In this document: positions 34,454 to 42,468 of the stretch, in pieces | How positions within the stretch are numbered: the stretch's first letter is position 1 | Layout of the letters: each line of letters starts with the position of its first letter | NCBI RefSeq assembly: GCF_000015265.1 | Contig: NC_008699.1 | Coordinates: 2,170,001 to 2,234,000, forward strand | Source of the DNA: Nocardioides sp. JS614 | GTDB lineage: Bacteria; Actinomycetota; Actinomycetes; Propionibacteriales; Nocardioidaceae | Length of the DNA: 64,000 nucleotides | Direction: 5' to 3' | The notes under the pieces: generated by a model | Told to the model about the DNA's origin: nothing | Databases searched by the model: none | The model's input: the letters and a program-made list of their open reading frames with translations, nothing else | Made by a program: the position numbers and the translations under genes

Positions 34454-35942
34454 GCCCCGCACCGTCCTCGGGTGGAGCCGAGCCGGCGCCGCCGTCCTGC
34501 TCCTCGCCGCCGCTGCTGCGTTCGCTGCCTGGCTGCCGTTCCTGCACGTCCCGCTGACCGCCGACGAGAGCGGGTTCCTCCTTCTCGGCCAGCACTGGCA
34601 CCCGGGCTCCTCCCTGTACGGCGACTACTGGGTGGACCGGCCCCCGCTGCTGCTGTGGCTGTTCTCCCTCGCCGGCCACGTCACCCCGGGCGGCGGGGTC
34701 GTCGTCGCGCCCGCGGTCAAGCTGATGGGCGCGACCGCCAGTGCGGTGTCGGTGCTGCTGGCCGGCGTCCTGGGCGGCCTGCTCGGCAACGGGCGGCTCT
34801 GGCCGCGGGTGGCCGCGCCCGCCGTGGCCCTGGCGCTGCTGTCCAGCCCGTTCTTCGGCATGCCCGAGACCGACGGCGAGGTGCTCGCCGTCCCGTTCGT
34901 GCTGCTGGGCGTGGTGCTGCTCCTGGCCGCCGTACGGGAGCCGCAGGGCGCGCACCGACGGCGCGGCCTCGCGCTGGCGGCGGGCGCCGGCGCCGCGGCC
35001 ATGGCGGCGGCGCTGGTCAAGCAGAACGCCGTCGACGTCTTCGTGCTCGCGGCGGTCCTGCTGCTGACCCGGCACGGCCGGGCCCGGGCGCTGGCCGCGC
35101 GGGCGGCGGCGTTCGCCGGCGGCACCCTGGCCGTGCTGGCGGTGGCTCTCGCGGGCGCCGCCGTGCGCGGGACGACGCCGCGCGGGATCTGGGACGCGGT
35201 CTTCGTCTTCCGGCTGGAGGCGTCCGCGGTGATCGGGACGTCGTCCTCGCCGGCGACGCCCGAGCGGCTCCTGCACCTGGCCACGGTGTTCCTCGTCAGC
35301 GGCGGCGCGCCCCTGCTGGTGCTGCTCGTGCTCCTGGTCCTCACCGGCCGGGTCGGCCGGTCCTCGGGCCTGACCTGGCCGGCGCTGGCCCTGGTCGGCT
35401 GGGAGCTGGTGGGCGTCGCCCTGGGCGGCAGCTACTGGTGGCACTACCTCACCGGCCTGGTGCCCGGGCTGGTGCTGCTGGTCGTCCTCGCCGCGCCCGT
35501 GCGTGGTCGATCCCTGGTGACCGCCGTGCTGGCCTACGTCCTGATCGTCAACCCGTTGGCCTGGCTGCGCTGGAGCCAGCTGCCGAACGACGTGTCGTCG
35601 GACGAGCAGGTGGCGGCGTACCTGCGCATGCACGCGGAGCCCTCCGACGGCGTGGTCGTCGCGTTCGGCCACCCCGACATCGTGGCGGCCAGCGGCCTGA
35701 GCAGCCCCTACCCCTACCTGTGGAGCCTGCCCGTGCGGGTCCGCGACCCGCGGCTGCGCGGCCTCGAGGACATGCTGGCCGGGCCGGACGCGCCGCGCTG
35801 GGTCGTCGTCGACGGTGACAGCCTCGCGTCGTGGGGGCTGGACGCGCGGGCCGCGGAGGGGTACTTGGTACACCACTACGGTGAACAGCGGACGTACGGC
35901 GACTGGCACGTCTGGGAGCGAGAGGAAGGAGTGGGCCCGTGA
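34392..35942 (+). CDS. Polytopic membrane glycosyltransferase (GT-C/ArnT-like)
   Basis: 516 aa with about ten membrane segments. The first periplasmic loop has PLTADESGFLLLGQHW and YGDYWVDRPPLLLW, the acidic pair and PPL pattern of PMT/ArnT-like polyprenyl-phosphate-sugar transferases. The C-terminal soluble part (EQVAAYLRMHAEPSDGVVVAFGHPDIVAASGLSSPYPYLW) is typical of actinobacterial GT39/GT83-like proteins. It shares a 4-bp overlap with the response regulator, so envelope glycosylation and its regulator are one transcript. Confidence 0.85.
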   Translation: MSSPGSVTAPPVAERGPRPGEPRTVLGWSRAGAAVLLLAAAAAFAAWLPFLHVPLTADESGFLLLGQHWHPGSSLYGDYWVDRPPLLLWLFSLAGHVTPGGGVVVAPAVKLMGATASAVSVLLAGVLGGLLGNGRLWPRVAAPAVALALLSSPFFGMPETDGEVLAVPFVLLGVVLLLAAVREPQGAHRRRGLALAAGAGAAAMAAALVKQNAVDVFVLAAVLLLTRHGRARALAARAAAFAGGTLAVLAVALAGAAVRGTTPRGIWDAVFVFRLEASAVIGTSSSPATPERLLHLATVFLVSGGAPLLVLLVLLVLTGRVGRSSGLTWPALALVGWELVGVALGGSYWWHYLTGLVPGLVLLVVLAAPVRGRSLVTAVLAYVLIVNPLAWLRWSQLPNDVSSDEQVAAYLRMHAEPSDGVVVAFGHPDIVAASGLSSPYPYLWSLPVRVRDPRLRGLEDMLAGPDAPRWVVVDGDSLASWGLDARAAEGYLVHHYGEQRTYGDWHVWEREEGVGP

Positions 35943-36625
35943 GGATCCTGGTGGCCGAGGACGACGTCCGCCTCGCCGACGTCCTCGAGGAGTCCCTGGC
36001 CGAGGCCGGGTGGCAGGTCGAGGTGGCGCACGACGGCCGCTCGGCGTACGAGCGGCTGCTCTCCGACTCCAGCCTGGACGTGGCGCTGCTCGACTGGATG
36101 CTGCCGGGCCTGGACGGGGTGACCGTGGCCCGGCGGCTGCGCGACCTGGGCGTCGCGCTGCCGATCCTGATGCTCACGGCCCGTGGTGACGTCCGCGACC
36201 GGGTCAGCGGCCTGGACGCCGGCGCCGACGACTACCTGCCCAAGCCGTTCGACCTCGACGAGCTGCTGGCCCGGCTGCGCGCGCTCTACCGCCGCGGCAG
36301 CCTGGTGGGCGAGGCGCCCGTGCAGCTCGGCGACCTGGTCGTGGACCCGGTCGCCCGCCGGGTCACCCGCGGCGGCGTCGAGATCGTGCTGTCCGCGCGC
36401 GAGTTCGACATCTTGCACCTCCTGGTCTCGCACGCGGGGCGCGTGGTGAGCCGGCTGATGATCCTCGACGAGGTGTGGGACGGCGAGACCGACCTGCGCA
36501 GCAACGTGATCGACGTGCACCTCGCCGCGATCCGGGCCAAGATCGACAAGCCGTTCGGTACCGAGACCATCACGACGCTGCGCGGCGTCGGCTACCGCGT
36601 CGACCCGACCCCGGCGGTGCGATGA
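35939..36625 (+). CDS. OmpR/PhoB-family response regulator of the envelope locus
   Basis: 228 aa, GTG start overlapping the upstream gene. Receiver: ILVAEDDVRLADVLEESL, VALLDWMLPGLDG (phospho-Asp), LMLTARGD, YLPKPFDLDELLARL. Output: VEIVLSAREFDILHLLVSHAGRVVSRLMILDEVW and VIDVHLAAIRAKIDKPFG...TLRGVGYRVD. This DNA-binding class recognises direct repeats of 11-bp period, just what precedes five promoters nearby. Overlaps the kinase gene by 4 bp. Confidence 0.95.
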   Translation: MRILVAEDDVRLADVLEESLAEAGWQVEVAHDGRSAYERLLSDSSLDVALLDWMLPGLDGVTVARRLRDLGVALPILMLTARGDVRDRVSGLDAGADDYLPKPFDLDELLARLRALYRRGSLVGEAPVQLGDLVVDPVARRVTRGGVEIVLSAREFDILHLLVSHAGRVVSRLMILDEVWDGETDLRSNVIDVHLAAIRAKIDKPFGTETITTLRGVGYRVDPTPAVR

Positions 36626-38067
36626 CGTCGCTGCGGGGCCGGGTGTCCCGGCTGCCGCTGCGGATCCGCCTGGTCGCGGGCTTCTCCGCGGCCATGTTCG
36701 TCGTGCTCCTCGCCGCCGGCACCTTCGTCTACTGGCGGGTGGGCTACGCCCTGGACCGCGGCCTGGACACCGAGCTCGCGCAGGCCACCCGCTCCCTGAC
36801 CCCGCTGGTCGGGGCCGACGGCCGGGTGACCGACCGGTCCGCCGCGGACGCCACCGGCGTCGCCTGGCAGGTGCTGGAGTCCAAGGGCACCATCTTGGAC
36901 CGTGGGGGCGTCCGGGCGCCCACGGGCATGGTCGGAGCCCACCAACTCGAGCGGATCGCCGGGAGTCACCGGACCTTCAACGTCGGCGACTTCCTGCCGG
37001 TCTCCGACGACCCCTACCGGCTCCGCGTCACCCGGCTCGACGACGGCAGCGGCCACTACCTGCTGGTCGCCGTCCGCCGTGACCACCGCGACGAGGCGCT
37101 GCGCGAGCTTCTGGCCCAGCTGGTCCTCGCGGGCCTCGGTGCGCTCGTGGTGACCGCGTTCGTGGGGGAGCGGCTCGCGCGCGCCGCCCTGCGCCCCGTG
37201 GAGCGCTACCGCCGCCGGGCCGCCGCGATCGCCGCGGGCGCCCTCGACCTGCGCCTCGACGTGTCGGTCTCCCGTGACGACGAGGTCACCCGGCTGGGGC
37301 ACACCCTCAACGACATGCTGACCTCCCTGGAGCGGGCGCTGGACCGGGAGCGCCAGTTCGTCAACGAGGCCAGCCACGAGCTGCGCACCCCGATCACGCT
37401 GCTCACCAGCCGGGTCCAGCTCGCCCGCCGCCGACCGCGCACCCAGCAGGAGCACGAACGGGTCCTCGAGGAGCTCCAGGTCGACCTGGACCGGCTGGCC
37501 CGGCTCGCGGAGCAGCTGCTCGAGCTCGGGGGTGCCACCGGCCGGAGCGGTCACGAGACGTGCGACCTGGCGGCGGTCACCGCCCGCGTGGTCAACCAGC
37601 GCCGGCTCGCCGCGCCGGGCGAGGCGGCCCACACCTCGACCGAGATCCCCGGTGAGCCGGTGCCGGTCGCGGTGGCCGACTTCGAGGTCGAGCGGATGCT
37701 GACCAACCTCCTCGACAACGCGGCCCTCCACGGGGCCGCGCCGTACGTCGTCACCGTCGACCGGCCGGACCCGCGCTGGGGGCGGCTGCTGGTCGCCGAC
37801 GCCGGTCCGGGACTCGCGCCCGAGATCCTCGACACGGCGACCCGGCGGTTCGTCCGGTCCGAGGAGGCGCGCAGCCGTCCCGGCTCGGGTCTCGGCCTGG
37901 CGCTGGTCCAGGCGATGGTCGCCCAGGCGGGCGGCGAGCTGCGGCTGTGCCATGGCGGCCACCACGCCTCGCACGGTGGCGGCCGCGCACCGGTCGCCTG
38001 CACCCACGGCCCCGAGATGACCGTCAGCATCCTGCTCCCGACCGAGGCCGCCGCGAACACCGAGTGA
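36622..38067 (+). CDS. Sensor histidine kinase
   Basis: 481 aa. Membrane segment about 15-40 (LVAGFSAAMFVVLLAAGTFVYW), extracytoplasmic sensor to about residue 165, second membrane segment (LVLAGLGALVVTAFVG), HAMP, H-box NEASHELRTPITLL (phospho-His), N-box NLLDNAALHG, G1 VADAGPGLAP, G2 GSGLGLALVQAMV. A late insert rich in His (CHGGHHASHGGGRAP) interrupts the last strands of the ATPase domain. The cognate regulator overlaps it upstream. Confidence 0.94.
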   Translation: MTSLRGRVSRLPLRIRLVAGFSAAMFVVLLAAGTFVYWRVGYALDRGLDTELAQATRSLTPLVGADGRVTDRSAADATGVAWQVLESKGTILDRGGVRAPTGMVGAHQLERIAGSHRTFNVGDFLPVSDDPYRLRVTRLDDGSGHYLLVAVRRDHRDEALRELLAQLVLAGLGALVVTAFVGERLARAALRPVERYRRRAAAIAAGALDLRLDVSVSRDDEVTRLGHTLNDMLTSLERALDRERQFVNEASHELRTPITLLTSRVQLARRRPRTQQEHERVLEELQVDLDRLARLAEQLLELGGATGRSGHETCDLAAVTARVVNQRRLAAPGEAAHTSTEIPGEPVPVAVADFEVERMLTNLLDNAALHGAAPYVVTVDRPDPRWGRLLVADAGPGLAPEILDTATRRFVRSEEARSRPGSGLGLALVQAMVAQAGGELRLCHGGHHASHGGGRAPVACTHGPEMTVSILLPTEAAANTE

Positions 38068-38075
38068 GCTGCGGC

Positions 38076-38114
38076 TTCACCTCCACTTCATGTTCCGGGG
38101 CCTAGGTTCCCGCC
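38076..38114 (+). promoter_or_regulatory. Direct-repeat promoter for the Aur1-like gene
   Basis: TTCAC (38076-38080), 6 bp, TTCAT (38087-38091), 9 bp, CCTAGGTT (38101-38108), 6 bp, GTG at 38115. Same geometry as the others, and predicted leaderless. Confidence 0.75.
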
Positions 38115-39155
38115 GTGCCCGAGGAGACGACCAGCGTGCAGGAGCCGGCCGCACCGCCGACCGGGCCGACCGCCGGCGGGCTCGACGCCACCTGGGTCAC
38201 GGCCGGACGGCTGTGGCTCGTGGTGGTCTGCTTCGTCGGTGTCGGCCTGGTGCGGTCGATCCAGGTGGGGATCCCCTTCCGTGACCCGCACGGGGCGTTC
38301 CTGCTCAGCAGGGTCACGCTCACCGCCGCCATCTCCCTCGGGCTGGTGGCCCTCGACGGGCTGGTCCGTGCCGGCTGGCCCGTCGGGGTACGCCGCGTGC
38401 TCCTCGTCGTCCGGGACCGCTGGACGCCCCGGCGTACCGCCCTCGCGGCCGCGGCGCTGCTCGCCTACCACCTGACCTACTTCACCTACCACAACCTGAA
38501 GAGCTGGAACTCCTTCAACCGGCCGCGCGACGCGATGCTGCTGGGGTGGGACCGGTGGCTGTTCCTCGGCCACGACCCGGCGGTGTTGCTGCACGACCTG
38601 CTCGGCCAGCACCTGGCCGCGTGGGTGTTGATGGCGTGGTACGAGACGTTCCCGACGCTGGTGGTGGTGGCGTTCCCGGCCGCCGTCGTCCTGGCGCCGC
38701 GGCTGCGCGACGCCTTCGTGGGCATCACGGCCCTGGTGTGGGTGTGGATCCTCGGGACGGCGTCGTACTACGCGATCCCGTCGCTCGGCCCGTTCCACGC
38801 AGCGCCGCAGGACTTCGCCGGGCTGCCGCACATGATGATCCAGGACACCCAGGCCCGCTATCTCGCCGACCGTGCGCACCTGCTCGCCGATCCCGCGGCG
38901 GCCGGCGCCTTCGCCCAGGTCGCGGCGTTCGCCAGCCTGCACGTCGGCGTCACCGCGGTCATCCTCGGCATCGCCTGGTGGCACCGGCTCCGCCGGACCA
39001 CGGCCGTCCTCGCGGTCTTCCTGGCAGGGACCCTGGTCGCCACGGTCTACCTCGGCTGGCACTTCGCCGTGGACGACCTCGCCGGGCTCGCCCTCGCGGC
39101 CGCGTCGTGGTGGCTCGCGCCGCGGACCGTCGGCGTCCGACGCCGCCCCTCCTGA
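38115..39155 (+). CDS. PAP2-superfamily membrane protein, Aur1/inositol phosphotransferase-like
   Basis: 346 aa, GTG start. About six to seven membrane segments. YFTYHNLKSWNSFNRPRD (motif 1), FASLHVGVTAVILGIAWW (motif 2 His) and ATVYLGWHFAVDDLAGL (motif 3 His-Asp) match the Aur1/Ipt1 branch of PAP2 proteins. That branch transfers phospho-headgroups or cleaves phospholipids. It is the second PAP2 protein of the locus, under its own copy of the shared promoter. Confidence 0.88.
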   Translation: MPEETTSVQEPAAPPTGPTAGGLDATWVTAGRLWLVVVCFVGVGLVRSIQVGIPFRDPHGAFLLSRVTLTAAISLGLVALDGLVRAGWPVGVRRVLLVVRDRWTPRRTALAAAALLAYHLTYFTYHNLKSWNSFNRPRDAMLLGWDRWLFLGHDPAVLLHDLLGQHLAAWVLMAWYETFPTLVVVAFPAAVVLAPRLRDAFVGITALVWVWILGTASYYAIPSLGPFHAAPQDFAGLPHMMIQDTQARYLADRAHLLADPAAAGAFAQVAAFASLHVGVTAVILGIAWWHRLRRTTAVLAVFLAGTLVATVYLGWHFAVDDLAGLALAAASWWLAPRTVGVRRRPS

Positions 39156-39168
39156 GCGGCCGCGGCGC

Positions 39169-39207
39169 TTCATGAAGGCTTCATCCGGTGCGGCCTACGG
39201 TCCCGGC
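39169..39207 (+). promoter_or_regulatory. Direct-repeat promoter for the flippase-GT4 gene
   Basis: TTCAT (39169-39173), 6 bp, TTCAT (39180-39184), 9 bp, CCTACGGT (39194-39201), 6 bp, ATG at 39208. Predicted leaderless. Confidence 0.75.
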
Positions 39208-41424
39208 ATGCACGCGGTCGCCGGCCAGCCCATCGAGGCCCGGTCCCTGGCGCGGACCTGGCGCCGGCTCCGCTTCGTCGGCTCCTGGGCACTCGCGCTC
39301 GGCCTGGTCGCGGTCGGGATCCCGCAGGCGGTCGACGTGTCCTGGCACGGCGTGCTGCCGGTGCTCCGGTCGCTGCACTGGCCGGCCGTCCTCGGCCTGG
39401 TGGTGCTGTGGTTCCTCGGCCTGGTCGTGCACTCCAGCGTGCTGACCGCCGCGGCGCCCAGCCTCACCCACCGCCGGGCACTGGCGCTGAACCTGACCGG
39501 CAGCGCCGTCGCGAACGTCGTCCCGCTCGGCGGGGCGGCCGGCGTCGAGCTGAACCGCCGGATGATGCGTGCCTGGGGCATCGACGGGCGCCGGTTCGCC
39601 GGCTACACCTTCCTCACCAACCTCGTCGACATCGGCGCCAAGCTGGTGCTGCCCGTGATCGCCGTCGTCGCGCTGGCGCACGCGGGCGAGTCGGTGACCG
39701 CGTCCCTGCGATACACCGCGGTGCTGGCCGGCCTGGCGTTCGTCGGCCTCGCCGCCTGCGCCGCGGCGGTGCTGGCCAGCCCCCGCTGCACGGTCGGCGT
39801 GGGCCGGGCCGTCGAGTGGGTCGCGCGACCGGTGCTGCGCGTGCTGCGACGCACCACCGACCTCGACGTGGCCGGGCCGCTGCTCGACGTACGCCGGGAG
39901 TGTGCGCAGGTCGTCTCCCGCGGCTGGCTGCGGATGTCGCTGGGCATGGGCGGGTACGTCGCGCTCCAGGGCCTCCTGCTCGGGCTGTGCCTGCACGTGA
40001 CCCACAGCGGCGTCACCTGGACCGAGGTCCTCGCCGGCTTCGCCCTGGAGCGCACGCTGACGGTGCTGCCGGTGACCCCCGGCGGCGTCGGCATCGCCGA
40101 CGTCGGCCTGGTCGGCATCCTGATGGCGCTCGGCGGCGACCCGGCCGGCGCTGCGGCCGGCGCGGTGCTCTACCGCGGCTTCGTCTTCGCCCTCGAGATC
40201 CCGGTGGGCGGTGGCACCCTGGGCGTCTGGCTGCTCGGCCGGCGCCGGGCCGCCCGGCGGGTGCAGCACCCGGCGCGGATCGTGGGGGCCGATCCGCGCC
40301 GGGTCGCGCACGTGACCGACGTGTTCCTGCCGCGGCTGGGCGGGATCGAGACCCACGTCGACGACCTGGTCCGGCACCAGCGCGCGCGGGGCGTCGACGC
40401 CGTCGTGCTCACGCCGACCGCGTCGGCGGGCCGCGACCCGGAATGGGTGCACCGCCTGCCGGCCGCCGCGGCCCGCCGGTTCGCCACCGAGTACGACGCG
40501 GTGCACGTCCACGTGTCGATGCTCTCGCCGTACGGCCTCGGGGTGGCGCGGGCGGCGCTCGCCGCCGGGGTGCCCACGCTGGTGACCGTGCACTCGATGT
40601 GGGCGGGCGTGGGCGGCCTGCTCCGGCTCGCGGCCCTCGCGCGGCTGCGGCGCTGGCCGGTCGTCTGGTCCGCGGTCAGCGGCGCCGCCGCCGAGACCTT
40701 CCGCGGCTCCCTGCACGGCGGCGACGTCGCCGTGCTCCCGAACGCGATCGACGTCGAGCAGTGGCGCCGGTCGCCGGCGCCGCCCCGCCCGGCGCGCCCG
40801 CAGGGGCCGGGCGAGGAGGCGCCGATCACGCTGGTGAGCGTGATGCGGCTGATGCCTCGCAAGCGACCGCTGCCGCTGATCCGCACGTTCGAGCAGGTGC
40901 GCGCGCTCGTCCCGGGCAGGGACGTCCGGCTGCTCGTCGTCGGCGACGGCCCGCTGCGCGGTCGGGTGGAGCGCTACGTCCGGCGCCGCGGGCTGGTCGG
41001 GTGCGTGCGGGTCACCGGGCGGATCCCACGGTCGGAGGTGCTCGGCCACCTGCTCTCCGCTTCCGTGTACGTCGCCCCCGCCCCGAAGGAGTCGTTCGGC
41101 CTGGCCGCGCTCGAGGCGCGGTGCGCCGGCCTCCCGGTGGTGGCGAACCGCCGCAGCGGGGTCGGCGAGTTCATCCGCGACCGGGTGGACGGCATCCTGG
41201 TCGCCGACGACGCCGAGATGGTCGTGGCGCTGGCCGACCTGGTCCTCGACCCCGGGCTCCGCGAGCGGATCGCCGAGCACAACCGGCGGGTGGCCCCGGC
41301 CTTCGACTGGTCCGACGCCCTCGACCGGACCGAGGCGCTGTACCGGCTCGCCGGCGAGCGGCTGGCCGCGCCGGCCCGCACCGCCGAGCCGCTCGTCCCG
41401 GCGCTGCTCGAGGCCCAGGCCTAG
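39208..41424 (+). CDS. Fusion of a flippase-like (LPG-synthase TM) domain with a GT4 glycosyltransferase
   Basis: 738 aa; the ATG is fixed by the promoter spacing. Residues about 20-335 are a polytopic UPF0104/lysylphosphatidylglycerol-synthase-type membrane domain (LALNLTGSAVANVVPLGGAAGVELNRRMMRAWG; LERTLTVLPVTPGGVGIADVGLVGILMAL). Residues about 365-720 are a GT-B glycosyltransferase: VTDVFLPRLGGIETHVDDLVRHQRARG, VVLTPTASAG, VVGDGPLRGRVERYVRR, VYVAPAPKESFGLAALEARCAGLPVVANRRSGVGEFI. Such domains are usually separate proteins. A coupled synthesis-and-export or membrane-anchored lipid glycosyltransferase is plausible. Confidence 0.87.
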   Translation: MHAVAGQPIEARSLARTWRRLRFVGSWALALGLVAVGIPQAVDVSWHGVLPVLRSLHWPAVLGLVVLWFLGLVVHSSVLTAAAPSLTHRRALALNLTGSAVANVVPLGGAAGVELNRRMMRAWGIDGRRFAGYTFLTNLVDIGAKLVLPVIAVVALAHAGESVTASLRYTAVLAGLAFVGLAACAAAVLASPRCTVGVGRAVEWVARPVLRVLRRTTDLDVAGPLLDVRRECAQVVSRGWLRMSLGMGGYVALQGLLLGLCLHVTHSGVTWTEVLAGFALERTLTVLPVTPGGVGIADVGLVGILMALGGDPAGAAAGAVLYRGFVFALEIPVGGGTLGVWLLGRRRAARRVQHPARIVGADPRRVAHVTDVFLPRLGGIETHVDDLVRHQRARGVDAVVLTPTASAGRDPEWVHRLPAAAARRFATEYDAVHVHVSMLSPYGLGVARAALAAGVPTLVTVHSMWAGVGGLLRLAALARLRRWPVVWSAVSGAAAETFRGSLHGGDVAVLPNAIDVEQWRRSPAPPRPARPQGPGEEAPITLVSVMRLMPRKRPLPLIRTFEQVRALVPGRDVRLLVVGDGPLRGRVERYVRRRGLVGCVRVTGRIPRSEVLGHLLSASVYVAPAPKESFGLAALEARCAGLPVVANRRSGVGEFIRDRVDGILVADDAEMVVALADLVLDPGLRERIAEHNRRVAPAFDWSDALDRTEALYRLAGERLAAPARTAEPLVPALLEAQA

Positions 41425-41434
41425 GCTCGAGCCG

Positions 41435-42217
41435 ATGGCCACGGTCGTGTCCTTCCACGCCCACCCCGACGACGAGGCGCTGCTCACCGGCGGCTGGCTC
41501 GCCCAGCGGGCCGCGGCCGGGGACCGCGTGGTGCTGGTGTTCGCCACCGACGGGGGAGCGGGACTGACCTCCGCAGCGGGCCCGGTCGGCACCCTCGGCG
41601 TACGCCGTCGGGCCGAGGCGTACGCCGCCGCCCGCGCCCTCGGCGCTGCCGCCGTCGTCTGGCTCGGGTACGCCGACTCCGGGATGGCCGACGCCCCGAG
41701 CGGCCTGGTCGACCGGTTCGCGGACGCGCCGCTCGCCGACGCCGCCCGGCGGCTGGCCGCGGTCCTCGACGAGGAGGACGCCGACGTCCTGACCGGCTAC
41801 GACGCGAACGGCGGGTACGGCCACCCGGACCACGTCCAGGTGCACCACGTCGCCCGCGCCGCGCAGGCCCTGGCCGCTCGGCCGCCGTACCTGCTGGAGG
41901 CCACCCGGGACCGGACCTGGCTGGCCCGCGGGATCGCCCTGCTCCGCCCGTTCGCCCGGGCGCTCCCGGGCCTCACCCTGCCGGGCCGCGACATCTACTC
42001 GGCGCGCCCCCGGGTGTCGTTGCGGGTCGACGTCCGCGACCAGCTCCCCGCGAAGCGCGCCGCCCTGGCCGCCCACACGTCCCAGGCCACCGGCGGCGTC
42101 CGCACCCTCGCGGTGCTGCGGCTCCTGCCGACCTGGCTCGCCCGCCGGGTGCTCGGCACCGAGTGGTTCATCGAGGTGCCTGGTCGGGCGGCCGGTGCGC
42201 CGGCGTCGAGCCCCTGA
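41435..42217 (+). CDS. PIG-L family N-acetylglucosaminyl deacetylase
   Basis: 260 aa. VSFHAHPDDEALLTGGWLA carries the zinc-binding HPDD-E, and NGGYGHPDHVQVHHV the third His. The family includes MshB and GlcNAc-phosphatidylinositol deacetylases. It begins 11 bp after the flippase-GT4 gene, so it is probably cotranscribed and acts on the same sugar-lipid. It also has a long C-terminal region (LPGRDIYSARPRVSLRVDV) seen in MshB-like relatives. Confidence 0.92.
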   Translation: MATVVSFHAHPDDEALLTGGWLAQRAAAGDRVVLVFATDGGAGLTSAAGPVGTLGVRRRAEAYAAARALGAAAVVWLGYADSGMADAPSGLVDRFADAPLADAARRLAAVLDEEDADVLTGYDANGGYGHPDHVQVHHVARAAQALAARPPYLLEATRDRTWLARGIALLRPFARALPGLTLPGRDIYSARPRVSLRVDVRDQLPAKRAALAAHTSQATGGVRTLAVLRLLPTWLARRVLGTEWFIEVPGRAAGAPASSP

Positions 42218-42245
42218 CCGGGGCCTCATCCCTGCAAGTGACCTC

Positions 42246-42261
42246 TGTGTGCGCGGTTACA
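42246..42261. promoter_or_regulatory. CRP-type box (TGTGT-GCGCGG-TTACA)
   Basis: It lies in the 251-bp gap before the CDP-alcohol gene. The 5-6-5 layout with a GCGCG core is shared with boxes at 51333 and 60162. Flanking CTC/GAG extends the symmetry. Coordinates are good to about one base. The rest of the gap holds a likely -10 (CTACGGT near 42454) just before the start codon and no other gene. Confidence 0.4.
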
Positions 42262-42468
42262 GAGCCGATCCTCAGGTGGGGGCAGGGTGGTGTCGACGGG
42301 CGGACTCGCCCCGAGTGTCCCCAGGTAGGGGCGGTACTTCCCTAGGAGAACAGGTGACCGGAACGTCATCCCACGGGCACCGCTCGGTGGCATTCGTCCG
42401 ATGCAGTGCCCACGCCTGCCAGGAGTACGCGGCACCGTGGGCGCTCGTACTGGCTACGGTGGCCGATC

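Noticed and set aside
39181..41592. 803-codon open frame on the minus strand
   Set aside because: Antisense shadow of the flippase-GT4 and PIG-L genes, with no recognisable motifs.
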